A stretch of 34,564 nucleotides of DNA from an uncultured Terriglobus sp. (GTDB taxonomy: Bacteria; Acidobacteriota; Terriglobia; Terriglobales; Acidobacteriaceae), in assembly GCA_937873305.1 (NCBI GenBank), contig CALMOM010000195.1, positions 1-34,564 on the forward strand, read 5' to 3'. Shown here piece after piece: positions 19,822-28,127 of the stretch. Under the pieces are notes generated by a model. That model was not told where the DNA came from, made no database searches, and saw only the letters and a list, made by a program, of their open reading frames with translations. The translations under genes were made by a program, and so were the position numbers. Every line of letters begins with the position of its first letter. Position 1 is the first letter of the stretch.

Positions 19822-21513
19822 TCAGACTGCAGCGGCTTCCGAGCTGATTTCTTTGGCGTACACCTGGTGGGTGACGCGGGGCAATCCATCTCCCGTGTGG
19901 ATGGCACGCACGGCTTGCAGCAACTCAGCATCGACCGTGGTCATGCGCTCGCGGCTGCGCATATAGTCCAGCCAGCTTTCCATGACGAAGCTTTCTTCCA
20001 GACGCTCGGGATTGTTGCTATCGCGGAAGATGCCCCAGCGAATGGCGCCGGAGCGCAGGCGCACCTCGCGCAGGAGGTGGACGGCGGTGACGAACTCGTT
20101 GTAGCGTTCGACGGGCACGGTGTAGTCAATAAGGATGCGGACGGGGCCGTCCTCCGGCGCGGGCTCCAACTGCAGGTGCGGCACAGGGCGCTTCCACTGG
20201 TATGGCGACAGGTCTGGCGGCGAGCCACGCAGCACGTGCAGACGCAGGGTAAGCGGCAAGAGCATAGCCATGGTGATAGCGCTGCTGGTGAGTGCGACGG
20301 TTACGGAGGTGTGCTCCGCCACATAGCCCCACACGACCGAGCCAAGTGCCAGGCCGCCCTGGAAGACCATCTGGTACATGCCCAGCGCACGCGCCTGCAC
20401 CCAGCCGGGCGACGACAGCTGCACGTTGACGTTGAGCGTGGACATGGTGGACGTCCACGCAAAGCCGCCCGCGATGAGGAAGGCAATGTCGAGCCAGACG
20501 TTGTGCACAAAGGCCAGCACCAGTAGCGTGGCGATGTACTGCACGCTGGCTGCCGCCAGGATGGCGTCGGACGAGAAGCGTGCGCGCACCCGTGCCAGCA
20601 GCACCGCCGCGACCACCGCACCCAGGCCCAGCGAGCCGTTCAGGATGCCGTAGCCCATGGCACCGGAGACTGCCCGGTATTCAAAGTCGCGCCGCGCTAC
20701 CAGTGACAGCAGTGACCACACCGCAGCCACGGAAAACGTGAACAGGAACGCGCGCAGAAAGACGGCCTGCAACGCAGGTGCGTAGCGTAGGAAGCGCAGC
20801 CCGGTTTCGACCGAACCCATGATGCGTTCCGCGGGCAGCGCGCTTTTGAATAGTGGCTTGCGCTGCCACACGTACAGCACGAAAATGACGGCGGCAAACG
20901 ACCCGGCGTTGAGCGCGAAGACCCAGCCCGCACCAGTCGCTGCCTTCACGAATGCGGCCACCATCAAGCCGCCCAGTGCTGGGCCGACTGCCCGCGCAAG
21001 GTTGTTGCTGGCCGCTGCAAGGGAGACAGCGTTGGGCAGCTCCTCGCGCGGCACCAGTTCCGGCACGATGGCTTGCCACGCCGGGTTGTTCATGGCAGAG
21101 CCGATGTTCATAAGGAAGGTAAGCCCCAGCAGCGCCACTGGGCCGATGACGCCGGTGAGTGCCAGCACCGCCATGAGCGCGACAGCGACCATCTGCCATG
21201 CCTGCCAGAAGATGAGCAGCCTTCGCCGCTCGAAGATGTCTGCCGTGGCACCTGCGAACAGGCCGAACAGCAGCACGGGCAGGCTGGCCGCGGTTTGCAT
21301 CAACGCGATGAGCAGGGGCGAGCCGGTGAGCGCGGTCATGAGCCATGTGGCCGCGGTGTCCTGCATCCACGTGCCCACCCCAGACACGGTGGAGGCAATC
21401 CAGCGGTCGCGGAAGAGTGGGATGCGCAACGGGCCAAAGCCGTCGGCACTGCCGGTCTTTATCGCTGGTATTGGTGCTTCGTCTGGGTTGTCCTGGCCTG
21501 CTGCGGGATCCAT
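19822..21513 (-). CDS. MFS exporter (MFS_3/EntS-like) with fused C-terminal alpha-beta domain
   Basis: Inner-membrane transporter of the major facilitator superfamily, 563 residues. The N-terminal two-thirds hold the membrane helices, with FRDRWIASTVSGVGTWMQDT, the loop FAGATADIFERRRLLI between helices 2 and 3, NNPAWQAIVPELVPREELPN and LARAVGPALGG, the pattern of the EntS/MFS_3 group. The last roughly 115 residues (from VRILIDYTVPVERYNEFVTA) form a soluble domain resembling ferredoxin-like antibiotic-biosynthesis-monooxygenase folds, a known but less common fusion in this group. The substrate cannot be told; no siderophore or antibiotic genes are adjacent. Confidence 0.88.
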   Translation of the reverse strand: MDPAAGQDNPDEAPIPAIKTGSADGFGPLRIPLFRDRWIASTVSGVGTWMQDTAATWLMTALTGSPLLIALMQTAASLPVLLFGLFAGATADIFERRRLLIFWQAWQMVAVALMAVLALTGVIGPVALLGLTFLMNIGSAMNNPAWQAIVPELVPREELPNAVSLAAASNNLARAVGPALGGLMVAAFVKAATGAGWVFALNAGSFAAVIFVLYVWQRKPLFKSALPAERIMGSVETGLRFLRYAPALQAVFLRAFLFTFSVAAVWSLLSLVARRDFEYRAVSGAMGYGILNGSLGLGAVVAAVLLARVRARFSSDAILAAASVQYIATLLVLAFVHNVWLDIAFLIAGGFAWTSTMSTLNVNVQLSSPGWVQARALGMYQMVFQGGLALGSVVWGYVAEHTSVTVALTSSAITMAMLLPLTLRLHVLRGSPPDLSPYQWKRPVPHLQLEPAPEDGPVRILIDYTVPVERYNEFVTAVHLLREVRLRSGAIRWGIFRDSNNPERLEESFVMESWLDYMRSRERMTTVDAELLQAVRAIHTGDGLPRVTHQVYAKEISSEAAAV

Positions 21514-21539
21514 CTGCTTCTTATGCTATCGGCTGCCGG

Positions 21540-21872
21540 TTACAGCAGGCCGCCCAGCAGGATGTTGACCACGGCCACGACCAGTGCGCACAGGAAGGCG
21601 GCGGTGAAGTTGCGCACTGCAAAGTCACGCAGGATGCGCGAGACGATGTAAATCATGATCGCGTCGCACACCAGGTACACCAGGCCGGGCAGCAGCCATG
21701 TGAGCGGGAACACGATCAGCCGCAGCAGAAAGCCGAGCGTTGCGTTCAGTAGACCGATGAGCGCGGCGGCGATCATGGCGGTGCCGAAGCTTCCGATTTC
21801 GACCGAGGGCAGAACGTACGCCGCGATGAGGAGCGACAGGGCGCTGAGGATCCAGACGAGCAGGAGGTGCAT
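21540..21872 (-). CDS. Small membrane protein, phage-holin-4 family (YvlD-like)
   Basis: The 110-residue product consists almost entirely of four hydrophobic helices (LLLVWILSALSLLIAAYVLP; MIAAALIGLLNATLGFLLRL; TWLLPGLVYLVCDAIMIYIV; FTAAFLCALVVAVVNILLGG). The pattern of GLLNATLGFLLRLIVFPLTW matches the bacterial YvlD-like family named after phage holins but normally encoded by chromosomes. Role unknown, perhaps in envelope stress; there are no phage genes around it. It lies 26 bases upstream of the MFS gene on the same strand, and the two may be co-transcribed. Confidence 0.8.
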   Translation of the reverse strand: MHLLLVWILSALSLLIAAYVLPSVEIGSFGTAMIAAALIGLLNATLGFLLRLIVFPLTWLLPGLVYLVCDAIMIYIVSRILRDFAVRNFTAAFLCALVVAVVNILLGGLL

Positions 21873-21907
21873 GCCCTGTTGGATGGGGAGAGTGCGTCAG
21901 GGTTGCG

Positions 21908-22231
21908 TCAGGTCTTCTTCGCGGGGTCGGAAAACAGCAGGTGCGAGAGCAGGTCCACCTGTTGCTGCAGGCGCTCCGGCTGTGGCAGGCCGGGTTGGTC
22001 CAGCGTGGAGATTATGTCTTGCGCGTGCTGTAGGCCCGTCGCCATGCCGCCCTGATCCAGCAATCGTACGAGCTTGTGCGCGGCGTGCAGGGCCGTGGCA
22101 CGGTCCTCTGCGTCCAGGGTGCGCGAACTCTCCAGGTCAGCGGCGGTCTCCTGCAGCACGCGCAGCTCTTCGTGCGCTTCGGCAATCAGGTGTGCGCCAG
22201 CGAAGGTGTCGGGTGGGGTGGGGTCAGACAT
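21908..22231 (-). CDS. Hypothetical helical protein
   Basis: I do not recognise the family. From the ATG at 22231 (MSDPTPPDTF) the product has 107 residues, all predicted helical, acidic and Leu/Gln-rich, with no signal peptide or membrane segment. The frame extends further upstream to 22357, but that part runs through the palindromic repeat and is rich in Cys/Arg without protein-like character, so I exclude it. It ends 35 bases before the holin-like gene on the same strand and may be the first gene of that group. Confidence 0.62.
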   Translation of the reverse strand: MSDPTPPDTFAGAHLIAEAHEELRVLQETAADLESSRTLDAEDRATALHAAHKLVRLLDQGGMATGLQHAQDIISTLDQPGLPQPERLQQQVDLLSHLLFSDPAKKT

Positions 22232-22271
22232 GTGTGCCAGTGTACTGCGCACACACGTATACGAACGATGT

Positions 22272-22381
22272 TCGTCATCCTGAGCCAAGTGAAGGATTTG
22301 CTTTTTCGCGAAGCAGCAGCGCAGCCCGGGAGGAAAGCAGGTCCTTCGGCTCCGCACTGCGTGCTCCGCTCAGGATGACGA
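22272..22381. repeat. Palindromic intergenic repeat with 14-base inverted ends
   Basis: TCGTCATCCTGAGC (22272-22285) is the exact reverse complement of 22368-22381. Inside, GAAGGATTTGCTT (22291-22303) pairs with AAGCAGGTCCTTC (22335-22347) at 11 of 13 positions, so the 110 bases can fold into a long two-part hairpin. The GTCATCCTGAGC...GAAGGA core is, to my knowledge, a highly repeated intergenic element in acidobacterial genomes, comparable to REP or MITE elements. Only one copy is in this window. No target-site duplication is obvious. Confidence 0.8.
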
Positions 22382-22402
22382 CAGAAGAGCTGCAGAAGCA
22401 AA

Positions 22403-22432
22403 AAGAAGGCCAGCCCTCAGGCTGGCCTTCTT
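22403..22432 (-). terminator. Rho-independent terminator of the deoxyhypusine-synthase-like gene
   Basis: A perfect 13-base-pair stem (AAGAAGGCCAGCC at 22403-22415 with GGCTGGCCTTCTT at 22420-22432) and a 4-base loop. On the minus strand the second arm runs into TTCTTTTTGC, a good U-tract. It lies 16 bases past the stop at 22449. On the plus strand the following bases are not T-rich, so it acts mainly for the minus-strand gene. Confidence 0.92.
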
Positions 22433-22448
22433 ACAAGAGTGCAGGTAA

Positions 22449-23510
22449 TTACGCCGTAACTGGCTCCAGCACCTGCGCAAAGTGCTTGCCTTTGCGCGCA
22501 GTTGCGGCCTGCTTGTGGAAGGCGTATCCAGCGATAAGCGGGAAGGCGATGGTCGCCTCGCTGAAGACCATCTGCTCATAGTTCAGGTCGACCTTGCCCC
22601 AGCTGCTGGCTTCCTTCAGGGTTGAGCCGCTGAGTGCGCCGTCACGCGCGTCGGCGACCGTGATCTGGATGGCGTACTTGTGCATGGACGCTTCCACGCC
22701 CAGAATGTCTGCCGCCACGACGATGTCCTGCGCAAAGTTCTTGGGCACGCCGCCACCAATCATCAGCAGGCCGGTGGTCGGGTTCTCGATCTTCAGCTGC
22801 GTCAGTTCGTAGAAGTCCTTGCCGCTGTCGATGGAGCAGACCGGTTTGCCCTTGCGCGCGTGCTGGTGTGCCACGATGCCGAAGCCGAACGAGCAATCGG
22901 AGAAGGCAGGCACAAAGATGGGCACGTCCAGCTCGTAGGCGGCCAACACGATGCTGTCCGGATTGCCATTCTTCGGCGTGCGGCCGTTCGCCTGCAAATA
23001 CTTGCCCATTTCGCGGATGTACTCGCGCGAACTGTACGCGCCGGGCTTCATGCTGTTGATGATCTTCTCGGTCGTTTCATCGCAGATGCGCAGCTCTTCT
23101 TCGTCGATGAACGTGTCGTAGATGCGGTCGATCATCATCTCGCGCAGCTCCGCGTCGCCCGCGCCGTACTTGTACTCTTCACCCGCCACGTAGTGCTTGA
23201 AGCCGAGCGCCTCGAAAAAGTCCTGATCCACAATGTTGGCACCAGTGGAAACGATGGCATCGACCATGTGGTTGCGGAGTAGGTCAACGATGACCTTCTG
23301 CAGGCCCGCAGAAATGAGCGACCCGGCCAGGCACAGGATGACGCCGCACTCGGTGTCGCGCAGCATCCTGTCGTAGATCGTGGCGGCACGCGCCAGGTCA
23401 CGAGAAGAGTAGGCCATGGTGGCCATCGCATCGACCAGCGAGACGACGTTGTGCTGCGTGATATCGATGTGCTGGATGGGGGTCTGGAGGAGTTCCTGTT
23501 TCGTCGGCAT
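22449..23510 (-). CDS. Deoxyhypusine synthase-like protein
   Basis: NAD-dependent enzyme family that in archaea and eukaryotes moves the aminobutyl group of spermidine to a lysine of eIF5A. Bacteria lack that substrate, and bacterial relatives are thought to act on other acceptors such as small polyamines. The 353 residues cover the full family length: LCLAGSLISAGLQ, VSTGANIVDQDFFEALGFKH (88-106), a NAD-site stretch FVPAFSDCSFGFG (199-211), LLMIGGGVPKNFAQDI (248-263), and ASSWGK (301-306), whose K306 aligns with the catalytic lysine that holds the aminobutyl group in the human enzyme (SWGK). The site therefore looks active. GAGGAG precedes the ATG. It is divergent from nicotinate phosphoribosyltransferase over 117 bases and has its own terminator. 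The true substrate is unknown. Confidence 0.9.
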   Translation of the reverse strand: MPTKQELLQTPIQHIDITQHNVVSLVDAMATMAYSSRDLARAATIYDRMLRDTECGVILCLAGSLISAGLQKVIVDLLRNHMVDAIVSTGANIVDQDFFEALGFKHYVAGEEYKYGAGDAELREMMIDRIYDTFIDEEELRICDETTEKIINSMKPGAYSSREYIREMGKYLQANGRTPKNGNPDSIVLAAYELDVPIFVPAFSDCSFGFGIVAHQHARKGKPVCSIDSGKDFYELTQLKIENPTTGLLMIGGGVPKNFAQDIVVAADILGVEASMHKYAIQITVADARDGALSGSTLKEASSWGKVDLNYEQMVFSEATIAFPLIAGYAFHKQAATARKGKHFAQVLEPVTA

Positions 23511-23627
23511 AGCTCCTCAAGTTTACCGTGTTCTATCCGCCGGTTACCTCGTCTGTGTGAACTTTCAGTGAGCAGGTTGCTGCCACGTGCCGAGGCCCGG
23601 TCTGTCTCTTGGTAGGCTGCTGACAGC

Positions 23628-25013
23628 ATGATCATCAACTTTTCGGAACGCGCGCATAACCATAACTGGGATCTTGACCCCATTGTGCGTTCGCTGCTGG
23701 ATACGGACTTTTACAAGCTGCTGATGCTGCAGTTTATCTGGAAGCATTTCCGGCACACGCGCGTGAGTTTTGGCTTGCATAACCGCCATGCCAAGTTTCG
23801 ACTGGTCGAGACAGTGCCGCGGGAGGCGGTGGTGGCGCAGCTGGAGCATGTGCGGCGGCTGCGCTTTCGCCGGTCCGAGCTGATCTGGCTGGCGGGCAAC
23901 ACGTTTTACGGGACGCGCGGCATCTTTGAGCCGGAGTTTCTGGACTGGTTGGAGAACGAGTTCTGCCTGTCGGACTACCAGCTTGCCGAGCGCGACGGTC
24001 AGTTCGAGCTGACGTTTGAGGGCGAGTGGGTTGCCGTGACCATGTGGGAGATTTACGCGCTCTCCATTGTGAATGAACTCAAGACGCGCGCCGCGCTCAA
24101 GGGCATGAGCGAGTTTGAGCTCGACATCCTGTATGCCCGCGCCAAGTCGCGGCTGTGGGGCAAGGTGGAGATGCTACGCGGCGTGCCAGGGCTGGCAGTG
24201 GCTGATTTCGGCACGCGTCGCCGGCATTCATTTCTGTGGCAGGAGTTTGTTGTCGAAGCGATGCACGCCGAACTGGACGGCGCGTTTACCGGCACAAGCA
24301 ATACATATCTCGCGTACAAGCACGACCTGGAGGCCATTGGCACCAACGCGCATGAGCTGCCCATGGCGCTGGCCGCGATGGCACGCGATGATGACGAACT
24401 GCGGGCCGCGCAGTACCGCATCCTGGAGCTGTGGCAGCAGACGTACGGCGGCGCGCTGCGTGTAATGCTGCCGGACACGTATGGCACCACGCAGTTTCTG
24501 GAGCACGCGCCGGAGTGGGTGGGCGACTGGACCGGCCAGCGTGTCGATTCGAAGGACCCGTATCTTGCAGGTGACGAGTACATTGCTTGGCTTGGTCAGC
24601 GCGGCAAGGATGCTCGGCAGAAGCTGTTGATTGCCAGCGATGGGCTGGATGCGCAGGAGATCCTGAGCTTGCACGCGTACTTCTCGGGTGAGATACAGCC
24701 GGGCGTCAGCGCGCTTGACTTTCGTGGTGCGGCCGATTTCAACGACGGACTTAAGTGGCGCGGCGAGCGGCGCATCCGCTTCTCCGCAGGCTGGGGCACG
24801 CTGTTGACGAACGATTTTCGCGGCTGCCATCCGCGCGGGGAAGACTCGCTGGCACCGATTTCGCTGGTGTGCAAGCTGACCAGTGCTGAGGGATGCCGCG
24901 CGGTAAAGCTGTCAGACAACTACGAAAAGGCAAGCGGGCCGCCGCAGTTGGTGGCGCATTATCGCGAGGTCTTCGGGCTAGCAGGGATGGCGAACCTGCC
25001 GGTCGTGGTGTAG
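23628..25013 (+). CDS. pncB: Nicotinate phosphoribosyltransferase
   Basis: Makes nicotinate mononucleotide from nicotinate and PRPP with ATP, the Preiss-Handler salvage step to NAD. It has 461 residues, against 400 in E. coli; extra length lies mainly in the C-terminal half. Matches: LLDTDFYKLLMLQFIW (23-38), FGTRRRHS (194-201), GTSNTYLAYK (222-231), and GTNAHE (238-243), where H242 aligns with the histidine phosphorylated in the Salmonella enzyme. The PRPP-site motif RHDSGDP is here RVDSKDP (305-311), a divergence in a loop that is usually conserved. Near the end, CRAVKLSDNYEK matches AKLSDSPGK. GGTAGG stands upstream of the ATG. Its stop is one base from the stop of udk. Confidence 0.92.
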   Translation: MIINFSERAHNHNWDLDPIVRSLLDTDFYKLLMLQFIWKHFRHTRVSFGLHNRHAKFRLVETVPREAVVAQLEHVRRLRFRRSELIWLAGNTFYGTRGIFEPEFLDWLENEFCLSDYQLAERDGQFELTFEGEWVAVTMWEIYALSIVNELKTRAALKGMSEFELDILYARAKSRLWGKVEMLRGVPGLAVADFGTRRRHSFLWQEFVVEAMHAELDGAFTGTSNTYLAYKHDLEAIGTNAHELPMALAAMARDDDELRAAQYRILELWQQTYGGALRVMLPDTYGTTQFLEHAPEWVGDWTGQRVDSKDPYLAGDEYIAWLGQRGKDARQKLLIASDGLDAQEILSLHAYFSGEIQPGVSALDFRGAADFNDGLKWRGERRIRFSAGWGTLLTNDFRGCHPRGEDSLAPISLVCKLTSAEGCRAVKLSDNYEKASGPPQLVAHYREVFGLAGMANLPVVV

Positions 25014-25014
25014 C

Positions 25015-25686
25015 TCAGGCGGACCGGTGCGAGCCGGATCGGTCGCGCAGCAAGCCCTCAGCCAGCAGCGCTGCCAACACCGTTTCAATAGACCAGTCCA
25101 GAGACTCTGTGCCGGAGACGGAGAGGTCGGCGGCGGCGCGGCTGGGCAGCACGTACTCGTCGGCCATGGGGCGTGCGTGCGCTTCGAACTGGGTGCGAAC
25201 GCTCTCTTCCGTGCGGCCGCGTTCGCGCGTGTCGCGATGGATGCGCCGCATGAGGCAGACTTCGTGCGGTGCCTCCACGTAGACGGTGTAGTCGTACAGC
25301 GGCAGCAGGGCAGGGTAGTGCAGCGCCAGGATGCCCTCGACGAGGACCACGTCGCGCGGCAACACATGGTCGGTGACGCCTGCGACGCGGGAATGCGTGC
25401 TGAAGTCGTAGTTGGGCCGGTGGATGCTCTCGCCTTGTCGCAGCTGGTTCAGTTGCTGAACGATCAGCTCGTGCTCCAGCGAGTCCGGGTGGTCGAAGTT
25501 GTGCGCATCGCGTTGGGCTTTACTCAGGTGCGACAGGTCGCGGTAGTAGAAGTCAAGCGGGAAGAGGATCGCGTCCAGTTGCGCTGCCAGTTCGCGTGCC
25601 AGCGTGGTCTTGCCAGAGCCGGAGCAGCCGCCGATGCCGAGTACCAGCGGCGTGATAATGCCTGCCAGCTTGAGTTGCTCGGTCAT
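25015..25686 (-). CDS. udk: Uridine kinase
   Basis: Phosphorylates uridine and cytidine to UMP and CMP for pyrimidine salvage. It has 223 residues, like E. coli Udk (213). The P-loop is GGCSGSGKTT (19-28); LFPLDFYYRDLSHLS carries the substrate-binding Asp/Tyr; FDHPDSLEHEL and RPNYDFSTHSR follow in order; VVLVEGILALHYPAL is the Walker B region; YVEAPHEVCLMRRIHRDTRERGR is the lid. The ATG overlaps the stop of the purine nucleoside phosphorylase gene by four bases (ATGA), so translation is probably coupled. Confidence 0.95.
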   Translation of the reverse strand: MTEQLKLAGIITPLVLGIGGCSGSGKTTLARELAAQLDAILFPLDFYYRDLSHLSKAQRDAHNFDHPDSLEHELIVQQLNQLRQGESIHRPNYDFSTHSRVAGVTDHVLPRDVVLVEGILALHYPALLPLYDYTVYVEAPHEVCLMRRIHRDTRERGRTEESVRTQFEAHARPMADEYVLPSRAAADLSVSGTESLDWSIETVLAALLAEGLLRDRSGSHRSA

Positions 25687-26558
25687 GCGCTTGTGGTACC
25701 GCCGGCAATGCGCGGTACTACGGCTTGCAGCAGTGCGGAAAAGCGCTCCGCGACGCGTACGCCAGTCTCCATGACTTCCGCGTGGTCGATGCTCTGGTTG
25801 CTGACACCGGCTGCGGCGTTGGTGACCAGCGACAGGCCGAGCACTTCCATGCCCATGTGACGTGCGACGATGACCTCGTGCACGGTGCTCATGCCAACCA
25901 GGTCTGCGCCCAGCGTGCGAAAGGCGCGGATCTCCGCGGGTGTCTCATAGCTGGGGCCAAGCACGGCCAGGTAGACGCCGGTGGACATGGCCCAGTCCTG
26001 CTCACTGGCAGTCTTCTGCGCTAAGCCGAGCAGCCGTGAGGAATAGGCGGCTGTCATGTCGAAGAAGCGCTGCCCGCTCCCTGCTTGCACTGCAAAGCGC
26101 GGCTCGTTTGGGCCGAGCGCGGCGTTGGTGCCCGTCAGGTTGATGTGGTCGCTGATGCCGACGACCATTCCGTTCGTCAGGTCAGGGCGTATGCCGCCGG
26201 AGGCATTGGTCACGATGAGCGTTTGCACGCCCAGCAGGCCCAGCACGCGCGTGGGAAACGTCACCTGGTCCATGCCGTAGCCTTCGTACGCATGTACGCG
26301 GCCCTGCATCACGGCAACGGGCACGCCAGCAATCGTGCCCAGCACCATACGTCCGCTATGGCCTTCTACCGTACTTTGCGGAAAATGGGGGGTGCCACTG
26401 TATGGCACAGTGGCTGGGTCCTGCACCTGACTGGCGAAGTCACCCAGGCCTGAGCCAAGCACGATCCCGATGCGTGGGCGGTGCGGGGTGCGCGATAGCA
26501 GGAAGTCGGCTGCTTCGCGGGCGTGATCGTAGCTGCTGTTCATGGACGGCTTCAGCAT
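25683..26558 (-). CDS. punA: Purine nucleoside phosphorylase, trimeric class
   Basis: Splits inosine and guanosine (and deoxy forms) with phosphate to free base and ribose-1-phosphate. It has 291 residues. Family blocks are all present: IGIVLGSGLGDF (phosphate loop), GHSGRMVLGTIAG, RVHAYEGYG, VTNASGGIRPDL, LGPSYETPAEIRAFRTLGAD, VGMSTVHEVIVARHMG and LSLVTNAAAG, where the Asn gives 6-oxopurine preference in related enzymes. The start is uncertain: ATG at 26558 or at 26543 (MNSSYDHAREA), both with weak ribosome binding sites. It is the first gene of a two-gene group with udk and is divergent from the small gene at 26650. Confidence 0.94.
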   Translation of the reverse strand: MLKPSMNSSYDHAREAADFLLSRTPHRPRIGIVLGSGLGDFASQVQDPATVPYSGTPHFPQSTVEGHSGRMVLGTIAGVPVAVMQGRVHAYEGYGMDQVTFPTRVLGLLGVQTLIVTNASGGIRPDLTNGMVVGISDHINLTGTNAALGPNEPRFAVQAGSGQRFFDMTAAYSSRLLGLAQKTASEQDWAMSTGVYLAVLGPSYETPAEIRAFRTLGADLVGMSTVHEVIVARHMGMEVLGLSLVTNAAAGVSNQSIDHAEVMETGVRVAERFSALLQAVVPRIAGGTTSA

Positions 26559-26649
26559 ACCAAGCCATTCTGCGCCCGGTTGGCTTCGTTTCGTAAGTGC
26601 GCTGCCGTGCTGGCCCGCAAAGCACTCTCACAAAGAAGAGGACAAAACG

Positions 26650-26814
26650 ATGATTACAGTTGCATTTGTCGCCGCCGGAGCGATCCTTCTGGTTGCCCTG
26701 ATTGGGTTGGTCTACATGGCTTCGCAACGTAGCAAGGGCGATGAGACAGGCCGCCGTACCGAGGTAAAGCAAGGCCCTGCAACACCCAAGCGGACCGAGG
26801 GCCGCGAGGCGTAG
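26650..26814 (+). CDS. Small single-pass membrane protein
   Basis: Unrecognised 54-residue protein: one N-terminal hydrophobic helix (about 2-24, ITVAFVAAGAILLVALIGLV) then a polar, basic and Pro-rich tail (KQGPATPKRTEGREA). AGAGGA is well placed before the ATG at 26650, and the coding phase looks real up to the stop, six bases before the nupC stop on the other strand. The frame extends upstream to 26542, across the divergent promoter region of punA, and that part looks non-coding. Role unknown. Confidence 0.65.
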   Translation: MITVAFVAAGAILLVALIGLVYMASQRSKGDETGRRTEVKQGPATPKRTEGREA

Positions 26815-26820
26815 CACGCT

Positions 26821-28077
26821 CTAACGCAGCAGCATACTCACAATGCTGGCGCTCATCAGGTTGGCGATGGTGCCCGCCAGCAGTGCGCGCAGGCCCAGCC
26901 GGGCAAGTTCGTTGCGCCGGTTGGGGATCAGCGCGCCGATGCCGCCAATCTGCATGCCGACGGAGCCAATGTTTGCAAAGCCGCACAACGCAAACGTGGC
27001 AATGGCAAGGGTGCGCGTGGAGATGGCGTGCGCGTTCGCCAGCTTGCCAAGGTCGGTGTAGGCGATGAACTCGTTCAGCACGGCGCGCGTGCCGATCAGG
27101 TTGCCGACTGTGGGAGCGTCGTGCCACGGAATGCCGATCATCCACGCGACCGGCGCGCAGAAGAAGCCGAGGATTGAGTTCAGCGTCGAAGGAAAGCTGA
27201 TGTTGTGGCCGCCTACGCTGTGCACGCCGACCATGTTGTGAATGCCGGTCAGGATGCCGTTGAGCAGGCCCACCAGGGCCAGAAAGCTGATGAGCATGAT
27301 GGCGACGTTGAAGGCGAGCTGGCCGCCGTCGATGGTGCCGCGGGCAATGGCTCCAACGAGGTTTTCATGTTTGTGTTCGTCTTCGCTCTTGATGTGTACC
27401 GTGCCCAGCGTCGCGGGCACTTCGGTTTCCGGCACCAGCATCTTTGCGATGAGGATGGTGCCCGGCGCGGTCATAATGACGGCGCTTAAGAGGTCCTGCG
27501 CGCGAATGCCGAATGAGATGTACGCCGCCATGATGCCGCCAGAGACATGCGCCATGCCGCTGGTCATGATGGTCATGAGCTCAGACCGCGTGGCACCGTT
27601 CAGAAACGGCCGGATGGTCAGCGGAGCCTCGGTCTGCCCCATGAAAATAGATGCTGCGACGTTGGTGGATTCCGCCCCGCTGGTGCCCATGGTGCGCTGC
27701 ATCAGCCACGCCATGCCGCGGATGACCACCTGCATGATGCCAAGGTGGTAGAGTACTGCGAACAGCGCAGAGACGAAGATAATGGTGGGTAGCACGGCGA
27801 AGGCAAACACATTCAGCGGGCTGGACGGCACACCTAGCTGACCGAAGACCATTCGCGAGCCGTCCACGGAGTGCGCCAGCAGGGCGGATACGGCATCGGC
27901 GCCCTTTTTGAGCAGCAGTTGACCGAAGGTCCAGCGGATGACCAGAAATGCAAAAAACACCTGCAAACCCAGACCCCACGCTACCGTCCGCCAACGGATG
28001 GCGCGCCGGTCCGTGGAAAGCGCGTAGGCGACGGCAAGCAGGACAGCGAGGCCAATGAGGCCGGTAAATCGGGCCAC
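26821..28077 (-). CDS. nupC: Concentrative nucleoside transporter (CNT family)
   Basis: Inner-membrane importer that brings nucleosides in with H+ or Na+. I start it at the GTG at 28077, where GGAGGG is ideally spaced; the frame runs on to 28161 through the terminator and is not membrane-like there. This gives 418 residues, close to E. coli NupC (400). Family motifs: the conserved GQTEAPLTIRPFL (binding-site loop) with NVAASIFM just before it, GMAHVSGGIMAAYISFG, GTRAVLNEFIAYTDL, and ALCGFANIGSVGMQIGGIGAL near the end. The membrane helices cover most of the chain. It lies between the purine and pyrimidine phosphorylase genes and would feed both. Confidence 0.94.
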   Translation of the reverse strand: MARFTGLIGLAVLLAVAYALSTDRRAIRWRTVAWGLGLQVFFAFLVIRWTFGQLLLKKGADAVSALLAHSVDGSRMVFGQLGVPSSPLNVFAFAVLPTIIFVSALFAVLYHLGIMQVVIRGMAWLMQRTMGTSGAESTNVAASIFMGQTEAPLTIRPFLNGATRSELMTIMTSGMAHVSGGIMAAYISFGIRAQDLLSAVIMTAPGTILIAKMLVPETEVPATLGTVHIKSEDEHKHENLVGAIARGTIDGGQLAFNVAIMLISFLALVGLLNGILTGIHNMVGVHSVGGHNISFPSTLNSILGFFCAPVAWMIGIPWHDAPTVGNLIGTRAVLNEFIAYTDLGKLANAHAISTRTLAIATFALCGFANIGSVGMQIGGIGALIPNRRNELARLGLRALLAGTIANLMSASIVSMLLR

Positions 28078-28127
28078 TCGAGCCCTCCAATGCAGATGGT
28101 GTGCTTGGGGGCAGTGTACCGGACAAA

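Noticed and set aside
22232..22357. Upstream extension of the hypothetical gene ending at 21908
   Set aside because: The extension is encoded by the palindromic repeat and is Cys/Arg-rich without protein-like pattern; the Met at 22231 is the more credible start.
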